Virus record (IMG/VR): IMGVR_UViG_3300037070_005820
Location: 1-35,498 of that record
Source of the DNA: a virus
DNA length: 35,498 nucleotides
Strand: one strand, 5' to 3'
Numbering within the stretch: the first letter of the stretch is position 1; each line of letters begins with the position of its first letter. The notes beneath the pieces are model-generated. The model ran no database searches. It worked only from the letters and a program-made list of their open reading frames with translations, and had not been told where the DNA came from. The position numbers and the translations under genes were made by a program. Below are positions 6,282 to 12,345 of this stretch, in pieces.

Positions 6282-6514
6282 CGCGCGAACAGGCTAACAA
6301 GCTGACCGATGCACTCTACGAGGGCGGGTTCGACGTGATCCAGGAGATCCTGCACCCGCCCGAGCATCCGAATAGCGTCATTCCCTGGGTGACCGTGAGG
6401 GTGGCGGCGCTCACGTACAAGCAGGGCGATCTTCTCAAGATCGTCGAAATGATCGCTGCCAACGGTGGGCAAGATCTAACCTTCAGCGTTCACGACGGGA
6501 TAGTGATCAGGTGA
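6278..6514 (+). CDS. Small alpha/beta protein with TTG start (78 aa)
   Basis: The only start that fits the gap is TTG 6278, which overlaps the previous stop (TTGA). The protein reads helix (EQANKLTDALYEGGFD), helix, strand (VTVRVAAL), helix (QGDLLKIVEMIAAN), strand (DLTFSVHDGIVIR), which is a credible small alpha/beta fold. Its stop overlaps the next GTG start by GTGA. There is no family assignment. Confidence 0.65.
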   Translation: MTREQANKLTDALYEGGFDVIQEILHPPEHPNSVIPWVTVRVAALTYKQGDLLKIVEMIAANGGQDLTFSVHDGIVIR

Positions 6515-6885
6515 ACCCGGACAAGCAGGAGTGCTTCGGGCTCTACCTGTTCGGCGCCGGTTACTACGCCGACGAGGATGAGTCGCGCAAGGCGACGATC
6601 GGCGACGAGACGCACTTCTGCCAGCGTTGCTTGCGCGCGCCGGAGTGCATGGACGACCTGCGCGGCAGGGTCAAGCACGATCGACCCGACCTCGTCGACG
6701 AGTACGACCAACTGATGAAGGCGGCTGAGCGACGTGGCGTCCCCGAGCTCACCGCGTCCTACCACCTGTCGCGCATCGGTAAGCACCCCTACGCCACGAA
6801 GTCGTCCTCGAACTTCTCGCTAGGTCGGACACAAAGACGCCGTGAGAAGCGCCAGCGCGGCGAAGTGCGGAGTTCGGCAGGGTAG
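6511..6885 (+). CDS. Hypothetical protein with Cys-rich centre and basic tail (124 aa)
   Basis: GTG 6511 overlaps the previous stop. Residues 8-20 carry a CFGLYLFGAGYYAD segment. Residues 35-48 contain CQRCLRAPEC, three closely spaced Cys suggesting a metal site. Residues 48-75 are a charged helix. The last 35 residues are strongly basic and low in hydrophobics (LGRTQRRREKRQRG), suited to binding nucleic acid. There are nine bases before the next gene, the loosest spacing nearby. The function is unknown. Confidence 0.65.
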   Translation: MNPDKQECFGLYLFGAGYYADEDESRKATIGDETHFCQRCLRAPECMDDLRGRVKHDRPDLVDEYDQLMKAAERRGVPELTASYHLSRIGKHPYATKSSSNFSLGRTQRRREKRQRGEVRSSAG

Positions 6886-6894
6886 GGTGAACGA

Positions 6895-7509
6895 ATGCGC
6901 GTAATACTGGCGATTGAGAATCCCGAGACAAACCTGCGCAGCTACATCCATTACGGGTGCCCAGGTTCAACCCTCGACGCGATATGGGGGGAGCCGCTTG
7001 ACGACATACCTTGCCCCGGTAGTGCGGAATGCCCGGAGTGCACCGAGTGGCTACCCGTCTTCAAGAGGGCAGGAGAGGAGCAGACCTATGCCGACGTGTC
7101 CAGACTGCGGAGCGGAGACGCTGACAGTGCAGGTGATAGAGGACGACGAGACGATCAAGGTGAACGTCACGTCCCGGCGCCGGATCCAGCTGGACAAGAT
7201 GATGAAGACGACGACGGGCGAGCGCTACAAGGTGGTGGAGTGGACGGACCCGCCGTCGGTGAGGAGGGTGGCGCCGCAGTGGCAGGAACCCGAGTCGGTG
7301 GTCCACTCGGAGATCTGCCGGAAAGTGCCAAGCATTTAGTCGTCGATGCGTCCTACCAGATCGTCGAGGGGATGGGCGAGGGCGAAGTGGGCACGTGCAC
7401 CGATGTCTGGTGGAACGGCTTCGGCGTCGTCTGGTGCATGATCCGCACGCAGCGAGGCTCAATTCAGAAGCGCTCGGCCGATGTTGTGGCGATTCTCGCC
7501 GACGAGTGA
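6895..7509 (+). CDS. Long frame made of two protein-like ends around a nested gene
   Basis: The frame is open from ATG 6895 (AGGGTGA upstream) to 7509. Its first 60 residues (MRVILAIENPETN, YIHYGCPGS, CPGSAECPEC) and last 55 residues (VVDASYQIVEG, TCTDVWWNGFGVVW, RSADVVAILADE) look like real protein. Residues 65-145 are Gly/Asp/Arg-rich, like out-of-frame reading, and coincide exactly with the 7088-7339 gene in another frame. Either one 204-residue protein overprints that gene, or two genes (6895 to about 7090, and GTG 7279 to 7509) have become joined by loss of a stop. A sequencing or assembly error could also give this picture. Confidence 0.5.
   Translation: MRVILAIENPETNLRSYIHYGCPGSTLDAIWGEPLDDIPCPGSAECPECTEWLPVFKRAGEEQTYADVSRLRSGDADSAGDRGRRDDQGERHVPAPDPAGQDDEDDDGRALQGGGVDGPAVGEEGGAAVAGTRVGGPLGDLPESAKHLVVDASYQIVEGMGEGEVGTCTDVWWNGFGVVWCMIRTQRGSIQKRSADVVAILADE
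7088..7339 (+). CDS. Zinc-ribbon protein nested in another frame (83 aa)
   Basis: ATG 7088 follows GGAGAGGAG at a good spacing. The frame has strongly G/C-ending codons and reads as a convincing small protein: CPDCGAE at residues 4-10, beta strands (TLTVQVIEDDETIKVNV), a basic turn, then YKVVEWTDPPSV and a C-terminal helix with a further Cys (SEICRKVPS). The CxxC pair with a later Cys suggests a zinc-ribbon or metal-knuckle protein. Here this frame has better coding character than the longer 6895-7509 frame that encloses it. Confidence 0.65.
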   Translation: MPTCPDCGAETLTVQVIEDDETIKVNVTSRRRIQLDKMMKTTTGERYKVVEWTDPPSVRRVAPQWQEPESVVHSEICRKVPSI

Positions 7510-7979
7510 GTACGAGGCGGACAGGTAGGGCGGATCGTGATCTCGCGCGAGCCGTGGTCGCTAGCAACGAGCGATTGACGGCCGCTATAGAAGCCTTCAA
7601 GACGATGGTCGAGGAAGGCCGACTCGCGCACGAGGGCACTCCTGTCGAGGTCTACCTGGGGCGGGATCGCGCGGAGGCGATTCACGGAGGGCTCGCGCCT
7701 TGGACTGAGCCCAGACACCTGGGTTTCTACGACTACGCGCGAGCGATTCCCGGCTTCGCGGAGCGAATCCGCAGAGTGCCCGCCATAGCGGTGGCGGAAG
7801 TTGGCGATGACGATGACGGCCCCTTCGCTATGGTGGCGTGCCCGTGCGACTTTCATCCGATCGTCCGAGACTCGATCGCCAAGTGCGAAGGGTGCGAGAG
7901 GTACTACGTGCTCGTCAAGACCGGCGCCGTGCTGGTGTTCTACGGCAACATGGACGTGCCACAGTTCAAAGAGGCCTGA
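7506..7979 (+). CDS. Hypothetical protein with C-terminal Cys cluster (157 aa)
   Basis: GTG 7506 overlaps the previous stop (GTGA). Residues 1-15 are basic. Residues 15-45 are a helix (ARAVVASNERLTAAIEAFKT). Residues 50-95 hold short strands and aromatics (VEVYLGRDRAEAIHG, HLGFYDYARAIPG). The C-terminal 50 residues contain CPCDFHP and, 12 residues later, CEGCERYY, a likely four-Cys zinc ribbon, followed by two strands (YYVLVKTGAVLVFYG). This is the last gene before the first clear promoter element at 7980. The function is unknown. Confidence 0.7.
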   Translation: MSTRRTGRADRDLARAVVASNERLTAAIEAFKTMVEEGRLAHEGTPVEVYLGRDRAEAIHGGLAPWTEPRHLGFYDYARAIPGFAERIRRVPAIAVAEVGDDDDGPFAMVACPCDFHPIVRDSIAKCEGCERYYVLVKTGAVLVFYGNMDVPQFKEA

Positions 7980-7990
7980 CGTACATTAGG
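7980..7990 (+). promoter_or_regulatory. CGTACATTAGG promoter element (copy 1)
   Basis: The element overlaps the stop codon end of the 7506-7979 gene and lies 5 bases before an ATG at 7996 (8 bases after the TACATT hexamer). Seven other copies of CGTAnATTAGG (one with AGT) lie in the window, nearly all in gaps before genes. TACATT fits the TAnnnT -10 box of high-GC bacteria. It would drive the lysis block. Confidence 0.65.
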
Positions 7991-7995
7991 TCCCA

Positions 7996-8037
7996 ATGAG
8001 AACTAGTAGGCGCTCGCGTGAACCGCGAGGAGGCTGA
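7996..8037 (+). CDS. Possible leaderless 13-aa leader peptide
   Basis: ATG 7996 stands 8 bases after the TACATT hexamer, so a transcript could begin at or near this codon. The frame reads MRTSRRSREPRGG and stops at 8035-8037, 17 bases beyond the GTG start of the first membrane protein (8018), in a different frame. A leaderless leader peptide that overlaps a lysis-gene start could tune or delay that gene's translation. The peptide may equally be an accident. Confidence 0.35.
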   Translation: MRTSRRSREPRGG

Positions 8038-8224
8038 GCAGTGGTGGGCGTTGATTGCTCGCGTCATGGCGTTCTTCCTGGGCTCGGGGATTCTCATATG
8101 GCAAACGGTGATCGAGGAAGCCGATCGGCTCTACCTGATAGTCGCAGCAGTGGGGCTGTGCGGCCCAGTCGTGTCTCAGTCGGTGGCGACGGTATTCACG
8201 AGCATCAGGGGGAGCAAGGAATGA
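8018..8224 (+). CDS. Two-helix membrane protein, holin candidate (68 aa)
   Basis: The GTG at 8018 starts a 68-residue protein with two apolar segments, about residues 9-30 (WWALIARVMAFFLGSGILIW) and 38-60 (LYLIVAAVGLCGPVVSQSVA), joined by an acidic loop (EEADR) and ending in a short basic tail (SIRGSKE). Size, two helices, charged C-terminus and a location about 1.1 kb before an endolysin all fit a small holin. No sequence family was recognised. The stop overlaps the next start by ATGA. The ribosome-binding site is weak, so translation may depend on the leader frame before it. Confidence 0.6.
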   Translation: MNREEAEQWWALIARVMAFFLGSGILIWQTVIEEADRLYLIVAAVGLCGPVVSQSVATVFTSIRGSKE

Positions 8225-8433
8225 CCGGCCGAGGGCAGTCGGGTGAGCCGGGACGGGGTGAGCCCGGTCGCGGCGGAAGGGGTGGTGTTGGTGGACCCGG
8301 AGCAGCAGGGAAGATGCTCGCTAGCAAGATGGCGAGGCCAAAGTTGGCGCCGGTCGAGAGAGTGATCCTGTTGGTCGGGGCCGTTAGCGCGACCACGTTG
8401 CTGGTAATCCAGGCACTCGACGGGAACCTGTGA
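8221..8433 (+). CDS. Gly-rich one-helix membrane protein (70 aa)
   Basis: ATG 8221 overlaps the previous stop (ATGA) and has AAGGA upstream. The first 30 residues are Gly/Arg/Pro-rich with two GEPGRG-like repeats. They are followed by a short basic linker and one apolar helix at about residues 47-66 (VILLVGAVSATTLLVIQAL) near the C-terminus. It could be a second holin, antiholin or other lysis accessory, inferred only from its position between two membrane-protein genes before the amidase. Confidence 0.6.
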   Translation: MTGRGQSGEPGRGEPGRGGRGGVGGPGAAGKMLASKMARPKLAPVERVILLVGAVSATTLLVIQALDGNL

Positions 8434-8936
8434 GTAGGAGGCCCTCACCAGAGGGTGTGCTGGAGGAACTTCGGGACGCGATTCGTCCAGAGGTAGATGC
8501 CTGCCTTGAGGAACGGATCCGTAAGTTCCGCATTCAAACGTGGGTTCTCTACGGGCTCGCATTCGCCACGCTTGCTGCCCTCGCTGCCGTCGGCGGGTTG
8601 GTGGTGAACAAGATCCAAGATACGGCCGCGACGAGTCGTGAGGTTGCCGCGAAGAGTAGAAGCGTGGCTACGGAAAGCCGGAGGGTGGCACGTGCAAATA
8701 CCGCCCTTGGAAAGGCGAACCGCAGAACAATTAGGCAGCTGTGCGAGGTTGCCTTGAGGCAGCGCAGAACACTGGTGCTACAACGAACGAACGTCAGGGC
8801 CTACCTCAAGTCGCCAGCCGGGAGTACACACGTACCCTTGAATGACTACATCAGGAAGTTCAGCGTCCCGCAGCTGATGGAGCGCCTGAGAAGGGAAAGA
8901 GTGCCCAGGTCTTGCCGGGCGCTCTCCGCTAAGTAA
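8430..8936 (+). CDS. Membrane-anchored coiled-coil protein (168 aa)
   Basis: GTG 8430 overlaps the previous stop (GTGA). Residues 8-35 are a charged amphipathic helix, and residues 37-62 form one membrane helix (WVLYGLAFATLAALAAVGGLV). Residues 65-110 are a coiled coil built of Ala, Ser, Arg and Glu (TSREVAAKSRSVATESRRVA). The C-terminal 50 residues are basic. It resembles the one-helix, coiled-coil proteins that often lie beside phage holins and may be a spanin-like or lysis-accessory protein. Function is inferred from position and shape only. Confidence 0.6.
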   Translation: MSRRPSPEGVLEELRDAIRPEVDACLEERIRKFRIQTWVLYGLAFATLAALAAVGGLVVNKIQDTAATSREVAAKSRSVATESRRVARANTALGKANRRTIRQLCEVALRQRRTLVLQRTNVRAYLKSPAGSTHVPLNDYIRKFSVPQLMERLRRERVPRSCRALSAK

Positions 8937-8946
8937 GACCGATCGC

Positions 8947-8975
8947 TTGAAGACATCCGATACCTGCTGTATGTT
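8947..8975 (+). promoter_or_regulatory. Sigma70-like promoter candidate
   Basis: TTGAAG (8947-8952) and TATGTT (8970-8975) are separated by exactly 17 bases, in the 58-base gap before the 8995 gene. Each hexamer has four of six consensus positions. This is the best canonical promoter seen in the window and is unlike the CGTAnATTAGG elements. It may serve the 8995 gene and the endolysin. Confidence 0.45.
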
Positions 8976-8994
8976 GCGGGCAGGAGGTTCGGGA

Positions 8995-9276
8995 ATGGAA
9001 GCGCGCTACCCCACCGATCGAGAGCTCGTGGCGGCGCTACGCAGTATCGCGGAGGCGCTCGACGAGCCCATTGCCTATGTGCATGAGGGGCTTTTCCACT
9101 GGCCGTTCGGCAACGGCTGGTCGCTGGCGGTTTCCCCGGACAGTGCGTGCAGGATTCGTCTCGACGCTTGCTTCGGGACCGCTGCTCGCGCTACGCTCTG
9201 GAGTGAGGCAAGCGACAGGGTTCGGCTGGCTGACCTGGCGATCGCCCTAAGGCATGAAGTGCACGCCCTGGCGTAG
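8995..9276 (+). CDS. Hypothetical protein between holin-like genes and endolysin (93 aa)
   Basis: The ATG at 8995 is chosen over the TTG at 8947 because AGGAGG lies 8-13 bases before it and the TTG is part of a likely promoter. The protein reads as a helix (RELVAALRSIAEALD), then strands (AYVHEGLFHWPFGNGWSLAV), a Cys-containing segment (CRIRLDACFG), then a helix (LADLAIALRHEVHAL). There is no membrane helix or enzyme motif. It is placed within the lysis block but could be unrelated to lysis. Confidence 0.65.
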   Translation: MEARYPTDRELVAALRSIAEALDEPIAYVHEGLFHWPFGNGWSLAVSPDSACRIRLDACFGTAARATLWSEASDRVRLADLAIALRHEVHALA

Positions 9277-9314
9277 GGCGCCGGGCACGGATAAAGGATG
9301 AGCGGAGGGGTGTT

Positions 9315-10391
9315 ATGAGCGGTAGGACGAAGGCGGCGTTGGTCGCCCTCCTTGTCATCGTTTTCGGCGCGCTAGGGGTGAACATCGTCGTCGACGAGAA
9401 CGAGAGTCCCCCGCCGACGACAACCACCATCACCGTAGACAAGTCCGCGAAGCCGGGCATGCAGGAACAGGAACTCACCGTCCCGAAGACGGCAGAGGCG
9501 ATTGCCGGGAAGGCTCCCGAGCTTCAAGAGGACCTCAAGGACGAGACGCCCGAAGGCGTACCGAACGAGGTCATCGAGGGCGCGCGTGAGAAGGCGGACG
9601 AACTAGCCGCCAGCGATCAACTTCCGATTGTCACCCCCGACGCGGCGCCCGTACAACGTGGCTGCGAGTCCCACTTCGTACGGAACTACTCGTCGCGTCG
9701 GGGGGTGGCGCCGCGCTGGATCGTGATCCACGAGACGGTGAGCCCCAATCTGCCGGGTGTCAGGGATCTACTCGGTCTCACCGCACGCGCCAACGATCCG
9801 CGCTCGATGGTCAGCTGGACCTACAACATCGACCGTGATGGAAACTGCTTCTACGTCGTCAGGGAGTCCGACAAGTCGTGGACACAGGCGGTGGCCAACC
9901 CGTTCAGCATTGGTATCGAAGTGGTGAACACCACCCGAGAGCAGCCGTTCATGAAGCCGGTCGGTTATCGCAAGCTGGGGCTCGTGATCAGCGACGCTGC
10001 TAAGCGCTGGAACATTCCCCTGGTGCTCGGCTCGGCGAAGGGCTGCGCACCGGGACAGGCGGGCATCATCAGTCACGCGATGCTGGGCTCCTGTGGTGGC
10101 GGGCACGTGGACATCAACGCGCACGACTGCTCGGCGTCCTACGACGAGTGCCAGAAGGCGCGACTCGCGCTGCACCCAGGACTGCGAACGATCCTTGGCT
10201 ATGCGCGCCGCGCGCGAGAGAGTCAGAGACCTAAGTTGACCAAACAGGCCAAGTGGTCGCTACGACACGCCGCGCTCCACAAGCAGTACAAGGTCCAGTG
10301 CCGTACGAAGCGGCAGCGATCGGGGACAGCTTGCAAGCAGCTGAGGTCGCGTAACAGGGCCTATCACCGCCTCCTACACCGGGGTTCGTGA
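9315..10391 (+). CDS. Endolysin: N-acetylmuramoyl-L-alanine amidase with N-terminal membrane anchor (358 aa)
   Basis: Residues 133-290 form an amidase_2/PGRP-type domain that cleaves the bond between muramic acid and the stem peptide. The first zinc ligand is H139 in WIVIHETVS. The second is H254 in ISHAMLG, and D266 (GHVDI) 12 residues later is a likely third. SWTYNIDRDGNCFYVV and SIGIEVVNT are the usual core strands. Residues 7-25 are an apolar helix (signal-anchor or releasable signal), which would route the enzyme through the membrane without a classic holin. Residues 30-115 are a Thr/Pro then acidic linker. Residues 300-358 are strongly basic with two Cys, perhaps a wall-binding tail. 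ATG 9315 has GGAGGGG upstream. Confidence 0.9.
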   Translation: MSGRTKAALVALLVIVFGALGVNIVVDENESPPPTTTTITVDKSAKPGMQEQELTVPKTAEAIAGKAPELQEDLKDETPEGVPNEVIEGAREKADELAASDQLPIVTPDAAPVQRGCESHFVRNYSSRRGVAPRWIVIHETVSPNLPGVRDLLGLTARANDPRSMVSWTYNIDRDGNCFYVVRESDKSWTQAVANPFSIGIEVVNTTREQPFMKPVGYRKLGLVISDAAKRWNIPLVLGSAKGCAPGQAGIISHAMLGSCGGGHVDINAHDCSASYDECQKARLALHPGLRTILGYARRARESQRPKLTKQAKWSLRHAALHKQYKVQCRTKRQRSGTACKQLRSRNRAYHRLLHRGS

Positions 10392-10738
10392 TGGCCGAGC
10401 AACGAGTTCAGGCCCGTTGGGGCATTCAGAACCTTGACCTCGGCGACGAGGATCCCTGGGAGGCGGCCGTCGAGGGCAAGCCGATAGACGTGTCCGGCGA
10501 CGAGGGGACGCTGTCGGCACGGCTCGCAGAACTCGCCGCGAGGGAGGCTCGCCTCTGGGAGCAAGGCGTCAGGTGCGCCCTGAAGGAGCGCGCGGACTCC
10601 TGCTGCCACGCCTGCCCGGTGACCCAGTTGAACAACCCGGAGAGTGCGATCTCGCTGCTCTGCAAGATCGGCAGGGAACAGGAGCGCGTGGCCATGCGGC
10701 TGGCCGTTGTGTTGCACGGCGAGCCGCATGCCGAGTAA
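10391..10738 (+). CDS. Hypothetical protein with Cys cluster (115 aa)
   Basis: ATG 10391 shares its first base with the endolysin stop (TGATG); GTG 10388 in the same frame is an alternative. Residues 15-40 are acidic. Residues 42-65 are a helix (LSARLAELAAREARLWE). CALKER followed by CCHACPV and a later Cys give a four- to five-Cys centre at residues 60-90, a likely metal site. The C-terminus is helical (KIGREQERVAMRLAVV). The end overlaps the next start by 11 bases. I do not recognise a family. Confidence 0.65.
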   Translation: MAEQRVQARWGIQNLDLGDEDPWEAAVEGKPIDVSGDEGTLSARLAELAAREARLWEQGVRCALKERADSCCHACPVTQLNNPESAISLLCKIGREQERVAMRLAVVLHGEPHAE

Positions 10739-11204
10739 GCCCTTCGAGCAGCATCGTGCGAGCACGGTCTTCCTGCGGGTGCCAACAGCGGACTGGCCGC
10801 TGGTCATTACTGGAGTGCGGCGAGAGTTCCGGGCCGCCCAGGGGAACGTGCCTCAACTATGGACGGTGCCGTTGCCGACGCTGTGTGTCTGTTACCGCAA
10901 ACGTCGCGCGGCGGGCGATTACGACCACCGGCTGATGGTGCTCGAAGACGTTCGTCAGGAGCGCCTCTGCGAGATCAGTGAAGCGGGCCTGCGCGACGCC
11001 GGGTACGACGGTACGCGCGAGGAGGCTTACGCCGCCTTTCGCAGGGATTGGATGATCCGCGAGAAGCGCAAGTTCGCGCCGACGCGCAAGGTGATGGTGT
11101 TCCGCGTCCGCAAGGTCGAGAAGCAGGACGTGGCGACGGCCGCGTTCTCGCTGTTGAACTTCCTCTACGGGGATTTCCTGAATGGCTCTGTCGCGGTCGT
11201 CTAG
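10728..11204 (+). CDS. ASCH-like domain protein (158 aa)
   Basis: The order of segments resembles the ASCH fold, an RNA-binding-type beta barrel related to PUA domains. A WTVPLPTLCVCYRKRRAAGDY strand pair leads into a MVLEDVRQERLCEISEAG segment, then DAGYDGTREEAYAAFRRDWM, which matches the typical 'aeGy..eefr..W' stretch, and then a final strand (TRKVMVFRVRKVEK). ASCH proteins may bind RNA or modified nucleotides and are common in phages. The assignment is from pattern alone. ATG 10728 lies inside the previous gene, and the end overlaps the HNH gene by 23 bases. Confidence 0.55.
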   Translation: MPSKPFEQHRASTVFLRVPTADWPLVITGVRREFRAAQGNVPQLWTVPLPTLCVCYRKRRAAGDYDHRLMVLEDVRQERLCEISEAGLRDAGYDGTREEAYAAFRRDWMIREKRKFAPTRKVMVFRVRKVEKQDVATAAFSLLNFLYGDFLNGSVAVV

Positions 11205-11550
11205 GGAGCGAGAGAACCACGTTGCCTTTCGCGCTGCGGCGGCCGAGCAGAAGTGCTGCGCCGTTTGCGGTAAGCCTGGCGACTTTGACCCGCACCACGT
11301 GGTCTATGAGCAGCACCTTAACGCCGAGGGACTGCCGATATATACGACGATGAACTCACTTCGTCTTTGTCGGCTGTGCCACAAGCAGCATCACAACGCT
11401 CGGCGCAGGATCAAGACGATGGAGCTCACCGACGAGAACATCGAGTACGCCTTCTACGCGCTCGGGGTGCGCGCGGCCGATTACCTTCGCAGATACTACG
11501 ACGATAGTGTTCCCGACATAAGGATCGAGCAGCATGAGCGAGACCTTTGA
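11182..11550 (+). CDS. HNH endonuclease (122 aa)
   Basis: C26 and C29 (CAVCGKPG), H38/H39 (DPHHVV), N58 (MNSLRLC), C63 and C66 (CRLC), and H67/H70/H71 (HKQHH) make a complete HNH active site with a structural four-Cys zinc site. HNH proteins encoded just upstream of a large terminase take part in DNA cleavage during packaging in many cos-type phages such as HK97, and here the large terminase follows after two genes. The C-terminal 45 residues are helical and acidic. The start overlaps the ASCH-like gene and the stop overlaps the next gene by 17 bases. A homing endonuclease is a less likely alternative because the gene is embedded in overlaps. Confidence 0.85.
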   Translation: MALSRSSRERENHVAFRAAAAEQKCCAVCGKPGDFDPHHVVYEQHLNAEGLPIYTTMNSLRLCRLCHKQHHNARRRIKTMELTDENIEYAFYALGVRAADYLRRYYDDSVPDIRIEQHERDL

Positions 11551-12181
11551 GGTTGAACTCCTCGCGGGCGGCAAGCTTGCGCTGCTGAGCGCCGATGAAG
11601 TGGACCGCTGGACGACGCTCTCCGAGTCCTACCGCGAGGACTTCGGGATCGTCAAGACCACCGACTTGGCGCAGGTGGACATCATCCTCCAGATGCACAT
11701 CGACGTGTTCCGCGCACAGCGGGCGAAGAGCGGTCTTGAGGTCGAGTTCGACGAGGACGAGCACCCGACCGGCGCCTACACGAAGGTCGATGTCGGTGCT
11801 GGTGAGCGCGACCGGCTCAACAAGGAGATCCTCGGCGGCTCGAAGGAGATCCGCGCGCTGGAGTCGGCACTCGGGATCGACAAGAAGACGCGCGACGCGG
11901 CGGGCGGCAAGGACAACGCTGACTACCTGGTCACGCTGAAGTCGGTCGCGGCCGACTACGGAGTGCACGTGGTCGCCAGGACCAAGGCGATCGAGCAGTT
12001 CATCATGGACCTGCGTTGGCGCCTGCGGTTGAACCGGGTCGGCGACGATGAGGACAAGCGCTACCACGACTGCACCGACCAGGGCATCCTGCGCTGGGCC
12101 AACCGGCAGGTAGACGCGCTCGAAGAGAAGGACAAGGAGTGGGCGCGCGAGAAGGGCAAGCTGTGGATGGCGAAGGTCTAG
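11534..12181 (+). CDS. Possible small terminase subunit (215 aa)
   Basis: No sequence family was recognised. The protein lies between the HNH endonuclease and the large terminase, where the DNA-recognising small terminase is usually encoded. It is mostly helical and acidic: residues 20-60 hold helices around DEVDRWTTLSESYRED, residues 90-125 form a long charged helix (ERDRLNKEILGGSKEIRALE), and the last 45 residues are basic and acidic helix (WANRQVDALEEKDKEW). No clear helix-turn-helix is visible. Oligomeric helical proteins of this size fit TerS, but the call rests on position. Confidence 0.45.
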   Translation: MSETFEVELLAGGKLALLSADEVDRWTTLSESYREDFGIVKTTDLAQVDIILQMHIDVFRAQRAKSGLEVEFDEDEHPTGAYTKVDVGAGERDRLNKEILGGSKEIRALESALGIDKKTRDAAGGKDNADYLVTLKSVAADYGVHVVARTKAIEQFIMDLRWRLRLNRVGDDEDKRYHDCTDQGILRWANRQVDALEEKDKEWAREKGKLWMAKV

Positions 12182-12345
12182 TCACATGCAACTGCGGCAA
12201 GGCGCAGGTTGACATCCAGGGAGCCCGTGCGGTCGTTCAGGCGACCGACACGATCGCCATCCTCACCCTGGTCAATGACGGCTGCGTCAAGTTCGAGCAC
12301 TTGGAGTGCCAGACGTGTCGGACCGTGAGACTGCCCGAGAACTAG
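12163..12345 (+). CDS. Small zinc-ribbon protein (60 aa)
   Basis: The frame carries CNCG near the start and CQTC near the end, spaced by about 35 residues with strand-like sequence (ARAVVQATDTIAILTLV), a classic small zinc ribbon. GTG 12163 is chosen because it is the last start before the first Cys; GTG 12139 would add eight residues. It overlaps the previous gene by 19 bases and the terminase gene by 40 bases, so its span is boxed in between the two packaging genes. It is probably a packaging or DNA-binding accessory, by position only. Confidence 0.5.
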   Translation: MDGEGLVTCNCGKAQVDIQGARAVVQATDTIAILTLVNDGCVKFEHLECQTCRTVRLPEN

